A stretch of 64,000 nucleotides of DNA from positions 1 through 64,000 of the forward strand of contig NZ_WUYX01000008.1 of assembly GCF_009834785.1 (NCBI RefSeq), given 5' to 3'. Every line of letters begins with the position of its first letter. Position 1 is the first letter of the stretch. The notes beneath the pieces are model-generated. The model searched no databases, was not told the DNA's origin, and saw only the letters and a program-made list of their open reading frames with translations. The DNA is from Natronorubrum halalkaliphilum (GTDB lineage: Archaea; Halobacteriota; Halobacteria; Halobacteriales; Natrialbaceae). This document shows positions 1 through 8,988 of the stretch, one piece after another. The translations under genes were made by a program, and so were the position numbers.

Positions 1-85
1 TGACCCCTGCCGACAAAGCATATCTCCACCGTAGATCGCCCCCTACGAGATACTAACGAAATCAGCTGGGGCTAAACACGTACGT

Positions 86-102
86 TACAGCAATCCGTAT
101 GA
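86..102 (+). repeat. Solo copy of TACAGCAATCCGTATGA motif
   Basis: These 17 bases are identical to one end of the 86-bp element at 18236-18321. No second end is visible nearby, so this looks like a solitary end or a shared regulatory motif. The rest of positions 1-139 shows no gene. Confidence 0.5.
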
Positions 103-139
103 CCGTCGGGCCTCGAGTCGGGAACAGACGGAGCGACGG

Positions 140-1348
140 TCACCTCCGGAGGAGCGGATAGGCGACGAGTCCCGAACAGAGAACGAGCGCACCGAAGACG
201 ACGATGAGGACGCGATAGCCGGCGACCGTCGAGGCGAAAACCGTTTCGGCGAGATACGTAAACGAGATCGGGCCGAGCGTCTGTCCGAGACGGAGCACGC
301 TGGTTCGTAATCCCATCATCCCCGCGCGCAGCCGTTCCGAGACGAGCGTTATCATCGTCGTATCGATCGACGGCATCACGATGCCGAACCCGACGCCGAA
401 GGCAAGCAGCGAGAGACCGACGGCGACTGGCGACGGAGAGATCCAGACCCCGAGTAAACTGAATCCGTACGCGATAAAGCCCAGCGCGACCAGTTCCGTC
501 GGGGACCGCCAGTTGGAGATCCGCCCGTACTGCGAGGAGACGACGGCGCTGGCGAGGGCTACCATCGCCAGAATGACGCCGATTTCGCCGGAGGTGAGCG
601 CGAACTCGTCACTGAGCAACAGCGGTAACGCCGTCTGGACCGCGCCGTAGAAGACGAAGAAAATGACGAAAATGGCGGCGAAAATCGCCATCGCTTGCGG
701 ATCGACGGCGACGGCGCGCAGGCGACCGAGATACGTCGCGACGTCGCTCGCCTGCCGTCCCTCCGGCTCCGGGAGGACGAAAACCGCGACGATCCCGACG
801 AGAATGCCGATCCCGAAGAAGAGAAACGGCGCGTTCCAGCGGATGCCGGCGAGCGCCCCGCCGATCAGCGGATAGAGGGCCGCCCCGGTTCCGATCATAC
901 TCGAGTTGACGCCCATGACGGCGTTCTGGCGCTGGCCGTCGTAGAAGTCGCCGATCAGCGTGACCGCGAGGGTGACGAGCGCGCTGGCACCGACCCCCTG
1001 GACGAACCGGAAGAGCAGGACTTCGACGAACGTGCTCGCGAACGCGATTCCCGCGCCACCGGCGCCGAAGGCCAACAACAGCGGAATCATGACGCGCCGG
1101 CGGCCGATCCGATCGGCGATCAATCCGAGAAACGGCGTCAGGAAGATACCGGGCAGCGTGTACACCGTGATGATCAGGCCGATCTGGGCGTCCGACACCT
1201 CGAAGACGACGCGCAGCTCCGGGAGGATGGGACTGATGAGCGAGACGCCCATTACCCCCATGAGCGAACTCGCGAGGATGATGTACAGGGTACTCGAGTC
1301 CCACGGAACCGACGACACGGTCGATTCCGTCCCGTTTTCCGTCGTCAT
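140..1348 (-). CDS. Major facilitator superfamily transporter
   Basis: A 402-residue integral membrane protein with about 12 hydrophobic segments, the usual MFS length. After a short polar N-terminus the first helix starts near residue 20. The loop between helices 2 and 3 carries the MFS motif A (GLIADRIGRRRVM), followed by LFRFVQGVGAS in helix 4, which resembles drug:H+ antiporters. It probably exports a small molecule across the cytoplasmic membrane; the substrate cannot be read from sequence. It is divergent from coaBC with about 190 bases between them. Family is confident, substrate unknown. Confidence 0.9.
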   Translation of the reverse strand: MTTENGTESTVSSVPWDSSTLYIILASSLMGVMGVSLISPILPELRVVFEVSDAQIGLIITVYTLPGIFLTPFLGLIADRIGRRRVMIPLLLAFGAGGAGIAFASTFVEVLLFRFVQGVGASALVTLAVTLIGDFYDGQRQNAVMGVNSSMIGTGAALYPLIGGALAGIRWNAPFLFFGIGILVGIVAVFVLPEPEGRQASDVATYLGRLRAVAVDPQAMAIFAAIFVIFFVFYGAVQTALPLLLSDEFALTSGEIGVILAMVALASAVVSSQYGRISNWRSPTELVALGFIAYGFSLLGVWISPSPVAVGLSLLAFGVGFGIVMPSIDTTMITLVSERLRAGMMGLRTSVLRLGQTLGPISFTYLAETVFASTVAGYRVLIVVFGALVLCSGLVAYPLLRR

Positions 1349-1501
1349 ACTACCGAAGAGAAGTACTCTCGAAGACCCGTTCCACCGCCCTTAGTGTGGC
1401 GGTACGACCCGCGGCTTACCGGTACTCGGCGACCGCGGGGCAGGTGTGACCGACGGCTACGCGACTCGACGGCCGAATCGATCGGCGTCACGATCCCTCG
1501 C

Positions 1502-1509
1502 TATACTTA
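1502..1509 (+). promoter_or_regulatory. TATA box of coaBC
   Basis: TATACTTA lies about 30 bases before the coaBC ATG, the spacing expected for a haloarchaeal promoter giving a leaderless or nearly leaderless transcript. Confidence 0.5.
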
Positions 1510-1537
1510 ACATCGCCCGAGAGAGACTATTGGACGA

Positions 1538-2761
1538 ATGCTCGAGGGAGTCAACGTTGCGCTCGGGGTGACGGGATCGATCGCGGCCGTCAAGACGGTC
1601 GAACTGGCCCACGAGCTCCGACGACATGGCGCGCAGGTCCGGGGCGTAATGACCGGCAGTGCACGGGGGATCATCCACCCGTGGGCGGTCGAGTTCGCCA
1701 CCGAGAACGACGTGGTCACGGAGATCACGGGCCGCGTCGAACACGTCGACCTCTGCGGGTACGACGGCTGGGCCGACGTCTTCCTGATCGCGCCCGCGAC
1801 GGCGAACACCGTCGGCAAGATCGCCGGCGCAGTCGATGACACGCCCGTGACGACGTGTGCGACGACCGCGCTCGGTGCGGACACTCCTGTAGTCATCGCG
1901 CCCGCGATGCACGAACCGATGTACGACCACCCCGGCGTCCTCGAAGCCATCGACACCGTCTCGGAATGGGGCGTCGACTTCGTTGATCCGCGTCTCGAGG
2001 AGGGGAAGGCGAAGATTGCGAGCGAGGACGCCATCGTCCGCGACGTCGCCCGCGCGGTCGGCGATCGGCCGCTGGAGGGCGAACACGTCGTCGTTACCAG
2101 CGGTGCGACAGCCGAGTCGATCGACCCCGTTCGGGTGCTTACCAATCGCTCGTCGGGGAAGATGGGCCGGGCGGTCGCAGCGGCCTGCTACATCCGCGGG
2201 GCCGACGTGACGCTCGTTCACGGCGTCGTCGGACCGCAACCGATCGATCGGGACATGGTCCTCCCCGAAAGCGACGCCGACGGCAACGTCCCGTACGCGA
2301 CGGTTCGCAACGTCGAGAGCGCCGCGGAAATGCTCGAGGCGACGCGCGACGCCTGCGCCGATGCGGACACGCTGGTTTCGGTGGCCGCGATCGGCGACTA
2401 CACGGTCGAGCCGAGCGACGAGAAGATCCGCTCGGGCCAGGAGCTCTCGCTGGAACTCGAGTCAACCCCGAAGCTCATCGACGACATTCGCGACGCGCGG
2501 CCGGAACTGCCGATCGTCGGATTCAAGACCGAAACGTCGGACGACGAGACGGCGATGGTCGAACGGGCGCGGAGCACGCTCGAGCGGGCCGGACTGGCGT
2601 TCGTCGTCGCCAACGACGCGAGCGTGATGGGTGCGGACCGGACGAAAGCACTGTTGGTCCACGAGGAAGACGCCGCTCGCTACGAGGGGACGAAGGCGGG
2701 GCTGAGCGAGGAAATCGCCGACTCGATCGCGGCGATCCTCGGCGAGACGCGGCCGTCGTAA
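1538..2761 (+). CDS. coaBC: Bifunctional phosphopantothenoylcysteine decarboxylase / phosphopantothenate-cysteine ligase
   Basis: This 407-residue cytosolic enzyme makes 4'-phosphopantetheine for coenzyme A: the CoaB half joins cysteine to phosphopantothenate and the CoaC half decarboxylates the product. The N-terminal flavoprotein domain (residues 1 to about 180) has VTGSIAAVK, the likely active-site His69 (EHVDL) and PAMHEPM at 122-128, the archaeal form of the PxMNxxMW motif. The CoaB domain begins near residue 182 with TSGATAESIDPVRVLTN, followed by SSGKMG and VSVAAIGDY. Length is typical for the fusion. The ATG lies about 30 bases after a TATA box. It is a stand-alone gene. Confidence 0.95.
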   Translation: MLEGVNVALGVTGSIAAVKTVELAHELRRHGAQVRGVMTGSARGIIHPWAVEFATENDVVTEITGRVEHVDLCGYDGWADVFLIAPATANTVGKIAGAVDDTPVTTCATTALGADTPVVIAPAMHEPMYDHPGVLEAIDTVSEWGVDFVDPRLEEGKAKIASEDAIVRDVARAVGDRPLEGEHVVVTSGATAESIDPVRVLTNRSSGKMGRAVAAACYIRGADVTLVHGVVGPQPIDRDMVLPESDADGNVPYATVRNVESAAEMLEATRDACADADTLVSVAAIGDYTVEPSDEKIRSGQELSLELESTPKLIDDIRDARPELPIVGFKTETSDDETAMVERARSTLERAGLAFVVANDASVMGADRTKALLVHEEDAARYEGTKAGLSEEIADSIAAILGETRPS

Positions 2762-2823
2762 CGTCCGCCGGCGGGACGTCAGGAGAGTTATATAGGTGGC
2801 GTTCGTGCCCCGAATTAACAGCG

Positions 2824-2928
2824 ATGCGACCGGTTTCAGCTGCAGTTGTCTCTCCAGCGTCGGACCCGGCCGTGGGTTCGGTCGGCGACGTGAATCTGAA
2901 TTCGATTCCGGGCAGCGTCTCGAGGTGA
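2824..2928 (+). CDS. Possible 34-codon leader ORF before the winged-helix gene
   Basis: An ATG at 2824 lies about 33 bases after a TATA-like GTTATATAG near 2787 and opens a 34-codon frame ending in TGA six bases before the GTG start of the next gene, in the same frame. It may be a leader peptide, or simply a long 5' leader in which the frame is accidental. The predicted peptide resembles no family I know. Confidence 0.25.
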   Translation: MRPVSAAVVSPASDPAVGSVGDVNLNSIPGSVSR

Positions 2929-2934
2929 TCCGCG

Positions 2935-3564
2935 GTGGCCCAACAACAAGAACATCAATCCGATAACGATACCGAGAACGAGGACGAAAATCCCGACGAT
3001 ACCAGCCCGCTCTCGAAAGGCGAAATCTTCGAAGTGCTTCGCAACCAGCGCCGGCGCTACGTCCTCCAGTACCTGAAACAGGACGGCCGCCCCATCGAAC
3101 TCGGCGACCTCGCCCAGCAGGTCGCCGCCTGGGAGTACGAAACGACGCTCGACGACGTCACGCCCGAACAGCGAAAGCGCGTCTACACCACGCTCCAGCA
3201 GACGCATCTTCCGAAGATGGATCGGTCCGGTATCCTCGAGTTCGACTCCGATGCGGGCGTTATCGAGGCCACGGATCGAACGCGGGATATCAGCATCTAC
3301 CTCGAGATCGTTCCCGGCCACGAGTTCGCCTGGCGGGAACTGTACCTCTCACTCGGCGCGATCAGTTCGGCGCTGGTGGCCGCACTCTGGCTCGAGATCT
3401 ACCCCTTGACGATGCTGTCGGATCTGTCCTGGGCCGGGATCATCGCCGTCACGTTCACCCTGACGGCGGCAGTCCACATCTACCACGAACGGAATATGCG
3501 ACTCGGCTACGGCGAACAGCCCCCCGAACTCAGTTACGGAAGCGACGATCCGGGAAAGCGATAG
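2935..3564 (+). CDS. Winged-helix membrane protein (DUF7344-type regulator)
   Basis: This 209-residue protein has an acidic N-terminus (about 1-28), then a winged-helix region starting SKGEIFEVLRNQRRRYVLQYL and including RKRVYTTLQQTHLPKMDRSGIL, followed by two hydrophobic segments near residues 140-190. This is the haloarchaeal DUF7344 architecture: a DNA-binding-like domain tethered to the membrane. It begins with GTG; no ATG is available in frame nearby. A paralogue with the same layout lies at 52404-52976 beside the signal peptidase module. Target and signal are unknown. Confidence 0.8.
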   Translation: MAQQQEHQSDNDTENEDENPDDTSPLSKGEIFEVLRNQRRRYVLQYLKQDGRPIELGDLAQQVAAWEYETTLDDVTPEQRKRVYTTLQQTHLPKMDRSGILEFDSDAGVIEATDRTRDISIYLEIVPGHEFAWRELYLSLGAISSALVAALWLEIYPLTMLSDLSWAGIIAVTFTLTAAVHIYHERNMRLGYGEQPPELSYGSDDPGKR

Positions 3565-3641
3565 GCGAATCGTCTCGTACGAACTGCCGTGATAAGTTCC
3601 GTCGCGACCGCAAGGCTGCGCACGGTCGCCCCGGTACACGG

Positions 3642-3658
3642 TACAGCAATCCGTATCA
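3642..3658 (+). repeat. Solo TACAGCAATCCGTATCA motif
   Basis: This matches one end of the 18236-18321 element except for one base near its end. It sits in the intergenic region upstream of hpt without a visible partner end. Confidence 0.45.
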
Positions 3659-3781
3659 GTCGTTACCAGAGAGTGTCGTCCCGATCAGCCGTCCACGAGC
3701 GATTCTTTGCAAACAGTGAGTCGGAGACACACCGCTCGGACGGATCGTCAACTTTTACTCTCCAACCGACCGACCCACGAC

Positions 3782-4348
3782 ATGGATCAGTTAAAGCGGT
3801 CGCTTCTCGAGGCGCCGATTATCGAGAAAAACGGCTATCACTACTTCGTACACCCGATCAGTGACGGTGTCCCGAAGCTCGATCCGGGACTCCTGCGCGA
3901 GATCGTCATCCGAATCATCCGGAAAGCCGAACTCGAAAACGTCGATCGGATCGTGACGCCGGCGGCGATGGGAATCCACATTTCGACCGCCGTCTCGCTG
4001 ATGACCGACATCCCGTTGACGGTCATCCGAAAGCGTCAGTACGGCCTCGACGACGAGGTCGCCATCTCCCAGAAAACCGGGTACTCGGAGAACGAGATGT
4101 ACATCAACGACGTCCGCGAGGGCGAGCGCGTGCTCGTCCTCGACGACGTCCTCTCGACGGGCGGCACGCTCGCGTCTGTCCTCGAGGCGCTCGAGGGCAT
4201 CGGCGCGGAAGTGATCGACACGGTCGCAGTCATCAAGAAGGTCGGCGGAGAGAACAAGGCCAGAGACGCCGGCTACGACATCAAGACGCTGATCAACGTC
4301 GACGTCGTCGACGGAGAGGTCGTCATCGTCGACGAGCACGGCGACTAA
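3782..4348 (+). CDS. hpt: Hypoxanthine/guanine-type purine phosphoribosyltransferase
   Basis: A 188-residue cytosolic type I phosphoribosyltransferase that salvages purine bases using PRPP. The PRPP-binding motif [13 protein letters not shown] is at about 117-129, preceded by the flexible-loop region with [21 protein letters not shown]. The sequence fits the archaeal HGPRTase/adenine-type group, so the preferred base (hypoxanthine, guanine or adenine) is not certain. I chose the ATG at 3782 because the protein then begins [12 protein letters not shown], as in haloarchaeal relatives, and a T/A-rich stretch (TTTTACT) lies about 28 bases upstream. An upstream in-frame start at 3707 adds an unconvincing basic stretch. 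Confidence 0.88.
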   Translation: MDQLKRSLLEAPIIEKNGYHYFVHPISDGVPKLDPGLLREIVIRIIRKAELENVDRIVTPAAMGIHISTAVSLMTDIPLTVIRKRQYGLDDEVAISQKTGYSENEMYINDVREGERVLVLDDVLSTGGTLASVLEALEGIGAEVIDTVAVIKKVGGENKARDAGYDIKTLINVDVVDGEVVIVDEHGD

Positions 4349-4930
4349 GCGGCAGGTCTGGAGTCGGCCACGAACGCTTCTGGCGTTCCCCGCCTGGTCC
4401 GCACGGGCCCGCGGGGACACGCACAGCTCGGTATTCAAGAGACGCTCGCTCGAGAGACCATTACATTTCGACCCGGTGACGCTCCAGTCTCGAATGTACT
4501 GCGCGGACGATCCTCGTCCGTCGGGTACCGCGCGGACGTAACAGTGGTCGAGAAGTTCGGTGCTTGACCGCTCCGCGTAGTCCCCAAGCCGCTATTGGAC
4601 CGAGTAATATTCCCTTGGGGTACCGAACGCAGACTACGTGAACTCTTGTCGGAGTTGTCGAACTGGCAGCCCCTACCCATTCTGCTAGAGGCGACCAATC
4701 TATTTTGTACATACTGTGAAAAGAAGGGGTGAATTTTCGGAATTTTACAAATATACCCCGTTCCAATAGAGTGTCAGGGTAAAAGCATTTGGACTAGTCG
4801 TATCTGGAGAATCTCTCCATGTGTTTCACGTTTCTTGAACCCACAACAGCATATTACGGCTGTTTGTCTCATTATCGGACGTATACGCCGATATACTGCC
4901 ACCAGAGTAAGCGGTTATTAGACAGGGTAA
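4349..4930. other. Intergenic region without a supported gene
   Basis: About 580 bases between hpt and the transporter promoter. Open frames here are short and not protein-like. The second half (about 4690-4930) is noticeably richer in A and T than the surrounding genes. I see no tRNA, repeat or known motif apart from the operator-like element that follows. Confidence 0.5.
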
Positions 4931-4964
4931 GTATTGCTTGGAGGCGAAGCAATACATATTTATA
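4931..4964 (+). promoter_or_regulatory. Inverted repeat GTATTGCTT/AAGCAATAC next to TATA box of the first peptide transporter
   Basis: A perfect 9-base inverted repeat (4931-4939 and 4947-4955, 7-base gap) directly abuts a TATA box, TATTTATA at 4957-4964. The TATA box lies about 23-30 bases before the binding-protein ATG at 4987. A repressor or activator bound here would overlap the TFB recognition region. One arm, AAGCAATAC, recurs at 15916-15924 between the divergent genes of the second transporter. Confidence 0.6.
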
Positions 4965-4986
4965 CCTGTGTTCCACATCCAATTCC

Positions 4987-6921
4987 ATGGTGCAGGATCC
5001 CAAACAGTCCGATCAAGCCATCAATCGACGAACCCTCCTTCAGGGAGTCGGTGGTGCCGGAGTTGTAGCAGTTGCTGGATGTCTCGGTGACGATGACGAC
5101 AGCGATGCTCCGTTCCAACTACAGCTAGAAGTCAACGCAGACAACAGCGACCGCGTGCAGATGGTCGAGCTTATCGCTGCGTCTCTGGAAGACACGGGGT
5201 ACTTCGAGACTGAAATCGAGACCTACGAGTGGAACACTTACACTGGCCGCGTGCTGGATACCGAGTACGCCCAGAACGGGTACATTCCGTGTATCGGTCT
5301 TTCGGGCACCTTCAACCCGGAAAGTTTCTGTAACGCCCTCCATCACTCCGACAACCACGGGCAGTGTTGTAACCTGGTCGGTGTCGACGACGCCGAACTC
5401 GACGACATGATGGACGACGCACGGTACGGCATGGAAGTGTCGGAAGATCCCGACCTCCGTCGTGAACGCTACGACGACGTCTGGCACCACCTCGCCGAGA
5501 ACCGGTACAGTTCGATCACGCACTTCGACCTCCAGACGGCCGTCACGAGCACGGACGTCCACGGCTTCGACATGTGGCCGTTCGCGGAGGGCATGTTCAG
5601 CTACGCCCTCTACTCGCCACAGGAAGAGCAAGTCGCGTGGATCGACCGCGATAACGAGGCCTCCGAGGATGCCGATCTGTCCGACATCGAGGAAGGTGGT
5701 ACCCTCCACGGTGCGATCGCGGCGAACGTCGACGGGTTCGACTACCCGTACACCAGCGACACCACCTCGTCGATGTCCCAGTTCTTCATCTACGAGGCGC
5801 TGACGGCCTCCGACAGCGAAGGTAACGTCTACCCGTGGCTCGCCGAGAGCTACGATATCCTCGATACCCAGGACATCGACCGTCTCGCCTACGAGGACTA
5901 CATGATCACGGTCGACGCCGACGAAGAGGGTGCACTCGATACCGAGGAACAGATCATCGTTCAGCACCCCGAGGACGACCCAATCGGCGACGACGAGGTC
6001 CGCGTTCTCACTCCCGAAGAGGCTTCGGACGCCGTCGACGACGGCGTCTTCGGCATGCAGTTCCGATACGAACTGCGAGAGGGCGTCGAGTTCCACAACG
6101 GCGAAGAGCTCACCGCAGAGCACGTCGTCGCTTCCTACGAGCGCTACGAGAACTCCGACATCTCCGCACAGACGTTCGACTCGGTGCTCCACGCTCGAGA
6201 GGTCGACGAGTACACCGTTGACGTCTACGCGCAGGTTCCCGACGCAGAGGCCGAACGCGAGCTGCCGATCTACATCTACTCGCTCGAACAGGCCGACATG
6301 GAAGGCGGCGCCGTCGACCCACGAGAGGGCGTCACGCCGGTCGGTACGGGGCCGTACGAGCTCGACGACTTCTCCGACGAGGAGTACGTCGAATACACCA
6401 AGTTCGACGACTACTGGGTCGAACAGCAGGGTGTCGACTCGATCGACTGGTTCGACGGCTCCTCGGAGTTCCCCGACGGTCCCGTCGTCGAGAGAGTCGA
6501 ACTCGAAATCGTTCCGGACGACGCAACCCGATCCGGTGCCCTCCAGAACAACGAAGTCGACATCACCTACGGACTGGCGACGTCGACGCTCGACGACTTC
6601 GAGGCTTCGGACGACTACATCGTCCACGGCGTCGAAACCGGTGGCTACGAGTACATCCAGTACCCGCTCCACGTCGAACCGTGGGACGACGAGCGACTTC
6701 GCGAGGCTGTCAACCACCTCATCCCGCGTCAGCAGATCGTCGACAACGTCCTCAACGGCTGGGCGCGTCCCGCGTGGACGGACCTGCCGGAACTCGCACA
6801 CGGGACCGGGACGGTCGACCACGATGCACTCGAGGATGAAATCCGTCCGTACAACGAGTACGATCAGGAGCGTGCCGAAGAGTTGCTCGAAGAAGTCGTC
6901 GAAGATCACGACCTGAACTAG
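4987..6921 (+). CDS. Peptide-type ABC transporter substrate-binding lipoprotein, apparently circularly permuted
   Basis: A 644-residue family 5 solute-binding protein held on the outer face of the membrane. It starts with a Tat-type signal (NRRTLLQG, 13-20) and lipobox ending at Cys32, then an Asp-rich linker. Residues 41-223 correspond to what is normally the C-terminal domain: the stretch after the conserved YDxERAxELL motif, with VNADNSDRVQMVELIAASLE, GTFNPESFCNALHHSDN and the terminal VHGF segment. Residues 228-644 then run from the usual mature N-terminus (LSDIEEGGTLHGAIAANVDG) through FIYEALTAS, FRYELREGVEFHNGEELTAEH and GTGPYELDDF to YNEYDQERAEELLEE, and stop there. The order is therefore C-domain, then N-domain. 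The ATG at 4987 fits the TATA box; the upstream in-frame extension lacks a signal. Confidence 0.88.
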   Translation: MVQDPKQSDQAINRRTLLQGVGGAGVVAVAGCLGDDDDSDAPFQLQLEVNADNSDRVQMVELIAASLEDTGYFETEIETYEWNTYTGRVLDTEYAQNGYIPCIGLSGTFNPESFCNALHHSDNHGQCCNLVGVDDAELDDMMDDARYGMEVSEDPDLRRERYDDVWHHLAENRYSSITHFDLQTAVTSTDVHGFDMWPFAEGMFSYALYSPQEEQVAWIDRDNEASEDADLSDIEEGGTLHGAIAANVDGFDYPYTSDTTSSMSQFFIYEALTASDSEGNVYPWLAESYDILDTQDIDRLAYEDYMITVDADEEGALDTEEQIIVQHPEDDPIGDDEVRVLTPEEASDAVDDGVFGMQFRYELREGVEFHNGEELTAEHVVASYERYENSDISAQTFDSVLHAREVDEYTVDVYAQVPDAEAERELPIYIYSLEQADMEGGAVDPREGVTPVGTGPYELDDFSDEEYVEYTKFDDYWVEQQGVDSIDWFDGSSEFPDGPVVERVELEIVPDDATRSGALQNNEVDITYGLATSTLDDFEASDDYIVHGVETGGYEYIQYPLHVEPWDDERLREAVNHLIPRQQIVDNVLNGWARPAWTDLPELAHGTGTVDHDALEDEIRPYNEYDQERAEELLEEVVEDHDLN

Positions 6922-6986
6922 TTGCGGAGTTGGGGGTCGCGCTCTCCACCCTTTCATGCGGATACATACATACATCCATACATAAC

Positions 6987-7943
6987 ATGAGCTTACGACG
7001 TTTCATACTGAAACGGGTACTTTCGATCATACCGATACTGTTCGGTGTCTCGGTAATTACGTTCGCCCTCGTTCATCTCACGCCGGGTGATCCGATCGAT
7101 CAGATGATCGGCTTGAATCCGGACATGACTCGGGCGGATGAGGCACAGCTCCGTGCCCGATACGGACTGGACGGACCGGTATGGCAACAGTACATGACCT
7201 GGATTGGGAACGTTATAACGGGGGATCTCGGACAGGTTTACAGCTCCGGACGGGACGTGTCCTGGATTATTCAGGCTCGACTGCCTGAGACCGTCGCGCT
7301 CGGTCTCTTCGGCTGGGCGTTCGGTCTCCTGATCGCGATTCCGACGGGGATCTACGCAGCCGTCAAGAAGGATCAGTTCGCCGACACCGCGAGCCGATTC
7401 CTCGCCCTGTCGGGCATCTCGATCCCGAACTTCTGGCTCGGTCTGATGCTGATCCTGATCGGATCGCTCTGGATCGGTCTGTGGCCGGTGTTGCCGCCGT
7501 CTCGACAGCCGCTGTACCACCCGGAAATGTTGTGGTACCTGATACTGCCCGGTATTACCATCGGGACGGCATCGGCTGCGAGTATTATGCGAGTGATGCG
7601 GACCTCGATGGCCGAGGAAATGAACAAAGAGTACGTGATGGCCGCGCGAGCAAAGGGTCTCCCCGAACGGACCGTCGTGCTCAAGCACGTCCTTCGGAAC
7701 TCGCTCATCTCGGTTGTCACGCTCGCCGCAACGCTGACCGCGAGTATCGTCGCCGGTTCGGTCGTCGTCGAGTTCGTGTTCAACTGGCCCGGACTCGGAC
7801 GGGAGTTCATTAACGCCATCAATCAGCGAGAGATAAACCTCATCATGGGGATTACGCTGTTTACCGGGGTATTCATCATCCTGGCAAATCTGCTGGCAGA
7901 CATCCTGTACGCGGTACTTGACCCAAGGATCCGATATGACTAA
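6987..7943 (+). CDS. dppB: Dipeptide/oligopeptide ABC transporter permease, DppB type
   Basis: A 318-residue inner permease that pairs with the next gene product to form the membrane channel. The N-terminal TM segment (RFILKRVLSIIPILFGVSVITFALVHLTPGDP) is the classic DppB/OppB opening. Five more helices follow, and the EAA loop that docks to the ATPases reads EYVMAARAKGLPERTVVLKHVLRNS. The ATG at 6987 gives the expected N-terminus; an upstream in-frame GTG adds 19 unrelated residues. A run of CATA-like tetranucleotides lies just before the start. It overlaps the next gene by 8 bases. Confidence 0.93.
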   Translation: MSLRRFILKRVLSIIPILFGVSVITFALVHLTPGDPIDQMIGLNPDMTRADEAQLRARYGLDGPVWQQYMTWIGNVITGDLGQVYSSGRDVSWIIQARLPETVALGLFGWAFGLLIAIPTGIYAAVKKDQFADTASRFLALSGISIPNFWLGLMLILIGSLWIGLWPVLPPSRQPLYHPEMLWYLILPGITIGTASAASIMRVMRTSMAEEMNKEYVMAARAKGLPERTVVLKHVLRNSLISVVTLAATLTASIVAGSVVVEFVFNWPGLGREFINAINQREINLIMGITLFTGVFIILANLLADILYAVLDPRIRYD

Positions 7944-8988
7944 GAACAGATCTACATCGACGGAACGCGGTCGAATCCAGATCTCCGGATTCGATTCTGA
8001 TCACGTCACGGAACGAGATCCGCTGTCCGGCTGGACCGAAGAAAGCGGCCGGGCGACACAGAGCCGGTGGGAACGCGCCTGGTCGCGTTTCAAGCGCAAC
8101 AGGTCCGCGATAATCGGTCTCGCGGTCGTGTCGATCCTGGCTCTGCTCGCGGTCTTCTCGCGACCGATCACGGTGTACGGACTGACGGTCCAGCCGTTCT
8201 CGATTGCGCCGTACGATCCGACGACGATCCTCTACCTGTCGGATCCGACGGTTAGTATCTACGACTCACCGTCGACTAGCCATCCCATGGGCGTTGATGG
8301 ATCCGGTCGAGACCTGTTCTCGAGAATCCTCTACGGCGGTCGGTACAGTATCTCGATCGGGTTCGTCGTCGTTGCACTTACCGCAAGCTTCGGTATGGTG
8401 TACGGCGCAATATCCGGATACTACGGGGGCTGGGTCGACGAGATTATGATGCGAATCGTCGACACCATCTTCGCGTTCCCAGGACTCATCCTGGCACTGA
8501 TCATCGTCGCGATTCTCGGCGGTGGCTACTGGCAACTCGTTCTGGCGTTCTCGCTGTTCGGATGGGCCACCTACGGTCGCCTGATCCGTGGTGAGGTGCT
8601 CTCTATCAAAGAAAACGAGTACGTGCTCGCCGCAAAAGCACTCGGTGCACGCGATCGGTCCGTCATCTTCAGACACATCATTCCGAACGCGATGCCGCCG
8701 TTGATCGTCTACGCGACGCTCAACATCGGGACCGTCGTTATCGGGGTCGCGGCGCTCGGATTCCTCGGACTCGGAATGCCGCCGGGCACGGCCGAGTGGG
8801 GGACGATGCTCGACCAGACTCGCGAAACGCTAATCCAGGGGCCTGACGGTTCGATCCCCTGGTGGGCAACCATCTATCCCGGCGCCGCGATCTTCATCTT
8901 CGTGATGGCGATGAACATGATCGGCGACGGGATCAACGACGCGCTCGACGCCCAGCAGACCGGCGTCGGGCAGGAGGGAGGTGACTAA
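7936..8988 (+). CDS. dppC: Dipeptide/oligopeptide ABC transporter permease, DppC type
   Basis: A 350-residue second permease. A polar N-terminus of about 55 residues precedes RWERAWSRFKRNRSAIIGLAVVSILALLAVF, the DppC N-terminal helix. A loop with HPMGVDGSGRDLFSRILYGGRYS follows, and the EAA docking loop is NEYVLAAKALGARDRSVIFRHIIPNAMPP. It ends with GDGINDALD, as DppC proteins usually do (GDxLRDxLDP). The start ATG at 7936 overlaps the end of dppB, and the stop is immediately followed by the ATG of the first ATPase, so the genes are translationally coupled. Confidence 0.93.
   Translation: MTKNRSTSTERGRIQISGFDSDHVTERDPLSGWTEESGRATQSRWERAWSRFKRNRSAIIGLAVVSILALLAVFSRPITVYGLTVQPFSIAPYDPTTILYLSDPTVSIYDSPSTSHPMGVDGSGRDLFSRILYGGRYSISIGFVVVALTASFGMVYGAISGYYGGWVDEIMMRIVDTIFAFPGLILALIIVAILGGGYWQLVLAFSLFGWATYGRLIRGEVLSIKENEYVLAAKALGARDRSVIFRHIIPNAMPPLIVYATLNIGTVVIGVAALGFLGLGMPPGTAEWGTMLDQTRETLIQGPDGSIPWWATIYPGAAIFIFVMAMNMIGDGINDALDAQQTGVGQEGGD

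Noticed and set aside
609-1304. Long arginine-rich minus-strand frame inside the MFS gene, and opposite plus-strand frames at 695-1510
   Set aside because: They shadow the MFS gene; composition is Arg/Asp-biased as expected for out-of-frame reading of GC-rich DNA.
4435-4766. Two minus-strand frames of 87 and 101 codons in the hpt-transporter gap
   Set aside because: Their Ser/Arg/Thr-rich sequence has no family pattern and no promoter; base composition is not coding-like.
5125-6975. 616-codon minus-strand open frame opposite the binding protein
   Set aside because: It is a mirror of the acidic coding strand (Val/Asp/Arg repeats), with no domain and no promoter. The plus-strand frame has clear family motifs.
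6963-6985. CATA tetranucleotide run before dppB as a contingency (phase-variable) repeat
   Set aside because: It is short and interrupted, and it lies outside the reading frame I chose; there is no sign of slippage consequences.
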